Positions 30,997 to 36,277 of a stretch of 36,277 nt of DNA are shown one piece after another. A model generated the notes under the pieces. The model did no database searches, had not been told where the DNA came from, and saw only the letters and a program-made list of their open reading frames with translations. The DNA is taken from positions 1-36,277 of the forward strand of contig NZ_JAQIFT010000017.1 in NCBI RefSeq assembly GCF_027857615.1. Reading direction: 5' to 3'. Both the position numbers and the translations under genes were made by a program. The stretch comes from Holtiella tumoricola (GTDB taxonomy: Bacteria; Bacillota; Clostridia; Lachnospirales; Cellulosilyticaceae). Position 1 is the stretch's first letter, and each line of letters opens with the position of its first letter.

Positions 30997-32898
30997 ATGG
31001 CAGCAACGTATAATGAAAATCAAATACAAATATTAGAGGGGCTGCAAGCGGTACGAAAAAGACCAGGTATGTATATTGGTAGTACTTCTTCAAAAGGTCT
31101 TCACCACCTAGTTTATGAAATAGTAGATAATGCCGTTGACGAAGCATTAGCTGGAGAGTGTGATACTATTGTTGTTTCTATCCATCCAGATAACTCAATT
31201 TCTGTTTTAGATAATGGACGTGGGATTCCAGTTGGTATTCACGCACAAAAGGGAATTCCAGCGGTTGAGGTTGTATTTACTATACTTCATGCAGGAGGCA
31301 AGTTTGGTGGAGGAGGCTATAAAGTTTCCGGAGGTCTACATGGTGTAGGTGCTTCAGTTGTTAATGCGTTATCTGAATGGCTTGTGGTAAAAGTATACAC
31401 TGGAGGAAAAGTTCACGAAGAAAAATTTGAACGTGGGCATGTAGTAAGTCCTCTTACAGTAGTAGATGATACAGATAAAACAGGTACATTTGTACACTTT
31501 AAACCTGATTATGAAATCTTTGAAGATACAATATATGATTTCAATGTACTTAAACAACGTTTGCAAGAAACAGCCTTTTTAACAAAAGGATTAAGAATTG
31601 AATTAGTAGATCTAAGAGAAGAGCATAAACATAAAGTATTCCACTATGAAGGTGGAATTAAAGAATTTGTTAGCCATCTAAATAAACACAAAACACCTAT
31701 CTATGAAGAAATTTTTTACGGTGAAGGTGAAAAAGATGGTATCAATGTTGAGGTAGCTTTCCAACATAATGATAGTTATGTTGAAAATGTTTATAGCTTT
31801 GTAAATAATATCAATACATCAGAAGGTGGAACACACTTATCTGGTTTTAGGTCAGCAATTACAAAAACTTTAAATGATTATGGAAGAAAAATGAATCTTT
31901 TAAAGCAAGCAGATACTAACTTAAGTGGTGAAGATATTAGAGAAGGCTTAACAGCTATTATTAGTGTTAAGATAGGTGAACCTCAATTTGAAGGACAAAC
32001 CAAAACCAAATTAGGAAATAGTGAAGCACGTGGAGCAGTAGAGAGTGTATTTACTGAACAACTTACTTATTTCTTAGAACAAAATCCAAATGTTGCTAAA
32101 ATGATTATCCAAAAAGCAACAATGGCAGCACGTGCACGTGATGCAGCAAGGAAAGCAAGAGAACTTACTCGTCGTAAAAGTGTACTTGAAAGTACAGCAT
32201 TACCAGGAAAATTAGCAGATTGCTCTGAGAAAGATGCAAGTAAATGTGAAATTTATTTAGTCGAAGGGGATTCTGCGGGTGGCTCAGCTAAAAGTGCAAG
32301 ATCTCGTCAAACACAGGCTATCTTACCACTTAGAGGTAAGATCTTAAATGTAGAGAAGGCTAGAATTGATAGAATGCTAGAAAGTGAAGAAATTCGTAAT
32401 ATGATTACTGCATTTGGTGCAGGAATTAGTGAAGATTTTGATGTAAATAGATTACGTTATCACAAAATTATTATTATGACTGATGCCGATGTTGATGGTG
32501 CTCATATTCGTACACTTCTTTTAACATTCTTCTATAGATACTATAAACCACTTATTGATCATGGGTTTATATATATTGCACAACCACCTCTTTATTTAGT
32601 AGAGAAAAATAAGAAAAAGCATTATGCTTATGATGATAGAGAATTAGAAAAAATCCTTGAAGAAATCGGTAGAACAGGTATTTCAAGAATGCAACGTTAC
32701 AAAGGTCTTGGAGAAATGAATCCAGATCAGCTATGGGAGACAACAATGGATCCAGAAACAAGAACACTTGTAAGAGTCGATATTGAAGATGCAGCAGCAG
32801 CTGATGAAATATTTACAGCACTTATGGGTGATAAAGTTGAACCTAGACGTGAATTCATTCATGAATATGCACCGAAAGTAACGAACTTAGATATATAG
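30997..32898 (+). CDS. gyrB: DNA gyrase subunit B
   Basis: The ATPase subunit of gyrase, which adds negative supercoils. The 633-residue protein has the GHKL ATPase domain with EIVDNAVDEA (Asn45), LDNGRGIP (Asp72) and GGLHGVGASVV (112-122), the transducer domain, and the TOPRIM domain with EGDSAGGSAK and DADVDGAHI, ending in QRYKGLGEMNP. Length is that of the short Gram-positive type with no insertion. Ribosome site AAGGAG. gyrA follows after 18 bp, so the two are co-transcribed, probably from a promoter just upstream of gyrB. Confidence 0.98.
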   Translation: MAATYNENQIQILEGLQAVRKRPGMYIGSTSSKGLHHLVYEIVDNAVDEALAGECDTIVVSIHPDNSISVLDNGRGIPVGIHAQKGIPAVEVVFTILHAGGKFGGGGYKVSGGLHGVGASVVNALSEWLVVKVYTGGKVHEEKFERGHVVSPLTVVDDTDKTGTFVHFKPDYEIFEDTIYDFNVLKQRLQETAFLTKGLRIELVDLREEHKHKVFHYEGGIKEFVSHLNKHKTPIYEEIFYGEGEKDGINVEVAFQHNDSYVENVYSFVNNINTSEGGTHLSGFRSAITKTLNDYGRKMNLLKQADTNLSGEDIREGLTAIISVKIGEPQFEGQTKTKLGNSEARGAVESVFTEQLTYFLEQNPNVAKMIIQKATMAARARDAARKARELTRRKSVLESTALPGKLADCSEKDASKCEIYLVEGDSAGGSAKSARSRQTQAILPLRGKILNVEKARIDRMLESEEIRNMITAFGAGISEDFDVNRLRYHKIIIMTDADVDGAHIRTLLLTFFYRYYKPLIDHGFIYIAQPPLYLVEKNKKKHYAYDDRELEKILEEIGRTGISRMQRYKGLGEMNPDQLWETTMDPETRTLVRVDIEDAAAADEIFTALMGDKVEPRREFIHEYAPKVTNLDI

Positions 32899-32916
32899 TA
32901 GGAGAGGAGGAATAAA

Positions 32917-35412
32917 ATGGACGAATTCAATGAAAGTTATGATAAAATTATATCAGTAGATATTGAGCAAGAAATGAAAAAATCCTATATAGATTATGCT
33001 ATGAGTGTTATTGTATCTCGTGCACTCCCAGATGTTAGAGATGGTTTAAAACCAGTTCATAGAAGAATCTTATATGCAATGGATGAGTTAAACTTAGGGC
33101 CAGATAAGCAATACAGAAAATCAGCACGTATTGTTGGGGATACCATGGGTAAATATCACCCTCATGGTGACTCCTCCATTTACGATGCTATGGTTAGAAT
33201 GGCACAGGATTTCTCTATACGTTATCCGCTTGTCGATGGACATGGTAACTTTGGTAATATCGATGGAGATAGTGCAGCTGCCATGCGTTATACAGAAGCA
33301 AGAATGAGTAAAATTACAATGTCTATGCTTGCTGATATAGAGAAAGAAACAGTTGATTACAGACCAAACTTTGATGAATCTTTAAAAGAACCAGTAGTAT
33401 TACCAGCAAGATTTCCAAACTTATTAGTTAATGGATCATCAGGTATTGCTGTAGGGATGGCTACTAATATTCCACCACATAACTTAAGTGAAGTTGTAGA
33501 TGGTGTTGTGAAAATGATTAATAACTATATGGGACTTAATGAAGAAAATGAAGTACGTGAGACAGAAGTTGAAGAACTCATGGAAATCATTAAAGGACCA
33601 GACTTCCCAACAGGGGCTACAATTCAAGGAAGATATGGGATTGACCAAGCTTATCGTACAGGTAAAGGTAAAGTTAAAGTTAAGGCTACTGCAGAAATTG
33701 AAGAGATGCATGGTGGTAAATCACGTATTCTTATAACAGAAATACCTTATATGGTTAATAAGGCTAAGCTTATTGAGAAAATTGCAGAGCTTGTAAAAAT
33801 CAAAAAAATAGATGGTATTACAGATCTTCGTGATGAATCTGATAGAAATGGTATGACTATCGTAATTGAACTTAGAAGAGATGTAAATCCAAGTGTTATT
33901 CTGAATCAATTATATAAATACACTCAGTTACAAGATACTTTTAGTATCAATATGTTAGCTCTTGTAAATGATAAACCAAAAGTACTTAATCTAAAGCAAA
34001 TGTTAGAAGAGTATTTAAAACATCAAAAAAATGTTGTAACAAGAAGAACTCAATATGACCTTAAAAAGGCAGAAGATAGAGCACACATTGTAGAAGGCTT
34101 AAGAAAAGCGTTAGATAAGATTGATCTAATTACTCAATTGATTCGTTCTTCTAAAACAGTTCAAGAAGCAAAAGAACGTATTATGGAAGAAATTGTGCTT
34201 ACAGAAATACAAGCACAAGCTATTGTAGATATGCGTCTTAGAGCCTTAACTGGATTAGAGAGAGAAAAGTTAGAGCAAGAATATGAAGATTTACTTGGGA
34301 AAATTGCTTACTACAAAGAAATCTTAGGTAATGAATATAGATTATATGAAGTTATCAAAGAAGAAATTGAAGAAATACGTAATAAATATGCAGATGCAAG
34401 AAGAACTGATATCACTGCATCTGACGATGATTTTGATATTGAAGACTTAATAGATGAAGAGCAAGTAATTGTAACAATGACTCATTTAGGTTATATCAAA
34501 CGTATTCCATTAGATACGTATAAGCAACAGAATCGTGGTGGCAAAGGTATTATAGGTGTTAATACTATTGAAAATGATTTCATTGAACAGTTATTTGTAA
34601 CAAGCAACTTAGATGAAATTATGTTCTTCACAAATAAAGGAAAAGCTTATAAGATTAAAGCTTATAGAATTCCTGAAGCAGGAAGAACAGCACGAGGCAT
34701 GGCTATTATTAATCTTTTGCAACTCGATAAAGATGAAAAAATAAGTGCGGTATTCCCAGTTCAGAAAAAACAAGATAATGTATTTTTAACAATGATTACT
34801 AAAAAAGGACAAATTAAAAAGACAGATCTTGATGCATTTAAAAATATTAGAAAAGGTGGAATCATTGCACTTACATTAGCTGAAGATGATGAACTAATGG
34901 GTGTATATGAAACTACTCCAGAAAATACTATTCTAGTATGTACTAAACAAGGAAAAGGTATTATGTTTGAAGGTACAGATGTACGTCCTATGGGTAGAAC
35001 AGCTAGAGGAGTTAGAGCAATCAATTTAGCTGAAGATGATGAAGTTATAGGAGCAACTGTACCTAAAGATGGTGAACAAATCCTAGTAGCTTCAGAAAAT
35101 GGTTTAGGTAAAAGAACAAAAGTAGAAGAATTTAGAGCACAAAAACGTGGTGGAAAAGGTCTTAAAGTCTATAATATTACAGATAAATCAGGCTGTGTTG
35201 TAGGTATTACTTCTGTAAAAGAAGATGAAGAACTTCTTCTTATTAACTCATTAGGAGTTATTATTCGTATTAATGTTTCTCAAATTTCTTCAGTTGGTCG
35301 TTATGCTCAAGGGGTAAAACTTATTAATTTAGATGAAGGTGTACAAGTAGTATGTTTAACTAAAATTAAAGAAGAAGCCCTTAAAGAAATTAATAAAGAA
35401 GATGAAGAATAA
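32917..35412 (+). CDS. gyrA: DNA gyrase subunit A
   Basis: The DNA-cleaving subunit of gyrase. The 831-residue protein has the winged-helix and tower domains with catalytic Tyr125 (in AMRYTEARM), then a C-terminal beta-pinwheel with the GyrA box QNRGGKG (usually QRRGGKG) and repeated IxxAxR-type blades, and an acidic tail. The quinolone-resistance region reads HPHGDSSIYD (81-90): Ser86 and Asp90 correspond to Ser83 and Asp87 of E. coli, so both are the sensitive residues. Strong ribosome site GAGGAGG. Second gene of the gyrBA unit; its terminator lies about 200 bp downstream. Confidence 0.98.
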   Translation: MDEFNESYDKIISVDIEQEMKKSYIDYAMSVIVSRALPDVRDGLKPVHRRILYAMDELNLGPDKQYRKSARIVGDTMGKYHPHGDSSIYDAMVRMAQDFSIRYPLVDGHGNFGNIDGDSAAAMRYTEARMSKITMSMLADIEKETVDYRPNFDESLKEPVVLPARFPNLLVNGSSGIAVGMATNIPPHNLSEVVDGVVKMINNYMGLNEENEVRETEVEELMEIIKGPDFPTGATIQGRYGIDQAYRTGKGKVKVKATAEIEEMHGGKSRILITEIPYMVNKAKLIEKIAELVKIKKIDGITDLRDESDRNGMTIVIELRRDVNPSVILNQLYKYTQLQDTFSINMLALVNDKPKVLNLKQMLEEYLKHQKNVVTRRTQYDLKKAEDRAHIVEGLRKALDKIDLITQLIRSSKTVQEAKERIMEEIVLTEIQAQAIVDMRLRALTGLEREKLEQEYEDLLGKIAYYKEILGNEYRLYEVIKEEIEEIRNKYADARRTDITASDDDFDIEDLIDEEQVIVTMTHLGYIKRIPLDTYKQQNRGGKGIIGVNTIENDFIEQLFVTSNLDEIMFFTNKGKAYKIKAYRIPEAGRTARGMAIINLLQLDKDEKISAVFPVQKKQDNVFLTMITKKGQIKKTDLDAFKNIRKGGIIALTLAEDDELMGVYETTPENTILVCTKQGKGIMFEGTDVRPMGRTARGVRAINLAEDDEVIGATVPKDGEQILVASENGLGKRTKVEEFRAQKRGGKGLKVYNITDKSGCVVGITSVKEDEELLLINSLGVIIRINVSQISSVGRYAQGVKLINLDEGVQVVCLTKIKEEALKEINKEDEE

Positions 35413-35609
35413 GGCTTTAAATATATTGTAAATAATCAGTTAAAATGATATGATTGAAGAGGAAATATTAATTTCTTATTTAGGAAATGCTCGATTAACC
35501 CATTAGAAATGAAATCTATATAAATAGGTGCAAATAACAACTTTTTTATAGGGGTAAAAGGGTAAATATTTTCAAACTTTTTTATTAATGAACCGATATT
35601 CCAACTACA

Positions 35610-35654
35610 AAAGATAGTACCTCTAGAGAAATCCTAAAGGTGCTATCTTTTTTT
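35610..35654 (+). terminator. Rho-independent terminator of the gyrBA transcript
   Basis: A 13-bp stem with one G-U pair (arms 35610-35622 and 35638-35650) and a seven-T run (35648-35654). It is about 200 nt past the gyrA stop, leaving a long 3' untranslated region. Confidence 0.85.
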
Positions 35655-36014
35655 ATTTGTTTTCAATATAGTTTTAAATTAGGCAAGCATGTAAAAATTA
35701 ATAGAATAGGGGGGAGCTATAAATTAGAATACATTTATTTTAATCAGTAATAGATAAGAGATGCATTTTTAACATATAAAGAGAAACATTATATTATAAA
35801 GAGTAGAATAAGAAATTATAATTAAAATAATTAAAAGATAGAGAAGAGAAGAAGATAGCTTTTATTATAAGAAAAGTTAAAAAAGAAAATAGATTTGTAG
35901 AGATAAAAGGCTAACGAAGTAATAAAAAAGAAAAGTTAAAATACCCAAAAGCCTATGAAATACAAGTAAGATCAAGAAGGTTACAAAATAAAAATAGAAA
36001 AATAATAAAAAGGG

Positions 36015-36043
36015 TTGACATATAGCAAATTAATTGGTATCAT
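36015..36043 (+). promoter_or_regulatory. Promoter of tRNA-Ser
   Basis: TTGACA (36015-36020), 17-bp spacer, TATCAT (36038-36043), 61 bp before the tRNA. Confidence 0.85.
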
Positions 36044-36048
36044 AAATC

Positions 36049-36082
36049 TTGCGTTGAGGGAACGAAAGTAAAAACAACGCAA
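36049..36082 (+). repeat. Hairpin at the 5' end of the tRNA-Ser leader
   Basis: TTGCGTTG (36049-36056) and CAACGCAA (36075-36082) form an 8-bp stem starting at about the expected transcription start. It may protect or help process the leader. Confidence 0.55.
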
Positions 36083-36104
36083 CTAAATAACTTATTTATA
36101 ATTC

Positions 36105-36196
36105 GGAGAAGTACTCAAGTTGGCCGAAGAGGTGCCCCTGCTAAGGGTATAGGTCGGGTAACCGGCGCGAGGGTTCGAATCCCTCCTTCTCCGCCA
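36105..36196 (+). tRNA. tRNA-Ser with anticodon GCU
   Basis: A 92-nt tRNA with encoded CCA (36194-36196). Acceptor GGAGAAG pairs with CTTCTCC, the D-arm is CTC...GAG, the anticodon loop CTGCTAA gives GCU (codons AGC and AGU), and the T-arm is GAGGG-TTCGAAT-CCCTC. The long variable arm marks a class II tRNA, as for serine. It has its own promoter upstream, and a second promoter follows it. Confidence 0.98.
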
Positions 36197-36232
36197 TTTT
36201 AATTCATTAAAATGGACAAGCTTAAAAAGTTA

Positions 36233-36261
36233 TTGACATAAGTAAAGAAATAAGATATAAT
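36233..36261 (+). promoter_or_regulatory. Consensus sigma-A promoter reading out of the window
   Basis: Perfect TTGACA (36233-36238), 17-bp spacer, perfect TATAAT (36256-36261), just after tRNA-Ser. Such a strong promoter at this place commonly serves an rRNA operon or another tRNA; the gene itself is beyond the window. Confidence 0.88.
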
Positions 36262-36277
36262 ACTTATTGTTCTTTAG

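Larger units (their letters stand above)
35413..36104. other. Gene-free AT-rich region between gyrA and tRNA-Ser
   Basis: About 690 bp. It holds the gyrA terminator (35610-35654) and the tRNA promoter (36015-36043). The stretch 35655-36010 is strongly purine-biased on the plus strand, with many AGAGAAGA and AAAA runs. I see no ribosome site followed by a credible frame, no repeat array and no RNA fold I recognise. It could be decayed sequence. Confidence 0.7.

Noticed and set aside
1..36277. CRISPR array, insertion sequence or prophage in the window
   Set aside because: No regularly spaced direct repeats, transposase, integrase or phage structural genes were seen; the lone endolysin-like gene is not enough.

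Overview
This window is the replication-origin region of a very AT-rich Firmicute, most likely an anaerobic Clostridia of the Lachnospirales/Cellulosilyticum type. The taxon is inferred from gene order and protein style; no marker here fixes it. From about 15.3 kb to the right end the layout is the classical origin neighbourhood: argS, noc, rsmG, mnmG, mnmE, jag, yidC, yidD, rnpA and rpmH on the minus strand, then dnaA, dnaN, yaaA, recF, gyrB and gyrA on the plus strand. Coding strand switches between rpmH (about 26.2 kb) and dnaA (26.8 kb). DnaA boxes crowd both sides of dnaA, so the origin looks bipartite, and the dnaA-dnaN gap carries an unwinding-type element of two abutting boxes, a GC-rich spacer and a trio-like tract.

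Region by region: 0-8.2 kb holds accessory housekeeping genes on the minus strand (a lipoprotein, a HAD phosphatase, an M15 cell-wall endopeptidase, cardiolipin synthase, T-box-controlled proS, and a large membrane-anchored polysaccharide deacetylase). At 8.3-9.3 kb a TPP riboswitch drives the thiamine transporter gene thiT. At 9.3-12.2 kb lie a small YkuS-like gene, a DUF4446 gene, parB and parA, bracketed by two perfect parS sites. At 12.2-14.35 kb are two unrecognised membrane-anchored proteins read against the replication fork. Then come a diacylglycerol-kinase-family gene, a third isolated cluster of DnaA boxes, argS, a 71-residue orphan gene, and noc. Beyond gyrA is a gene-poor AT-rich stretch, a tRNA-Ser(GCU), and a consensus promoter reading out of the window.

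The genes form three cooperating groups: initiation and its control (DnaA, DnaN, RecF, gyrase, DnaA boxes), origin segregation and division-site protection (ParA, ParB, parS, Noc), and translation/membrane assembly (L34, RnpA, YidD, YidC, Jag, MnmE, MnmG, RsmG, ProS, ArgS, tRNA-Ser). Left of the origin most genes run with the fork; thiT, the 12.2-14.35 kb pair and the 71-residue gene run against it.

I see no insertion sequence, CRISPR array, prophage or broken gene. The least explained items are the third DnaA-box cluster at 15.43-15.65 kb, the parS-adjacent orphan membrane pair, the small orphan at 17.6 kb, and the probable multi-domain deacetylase.
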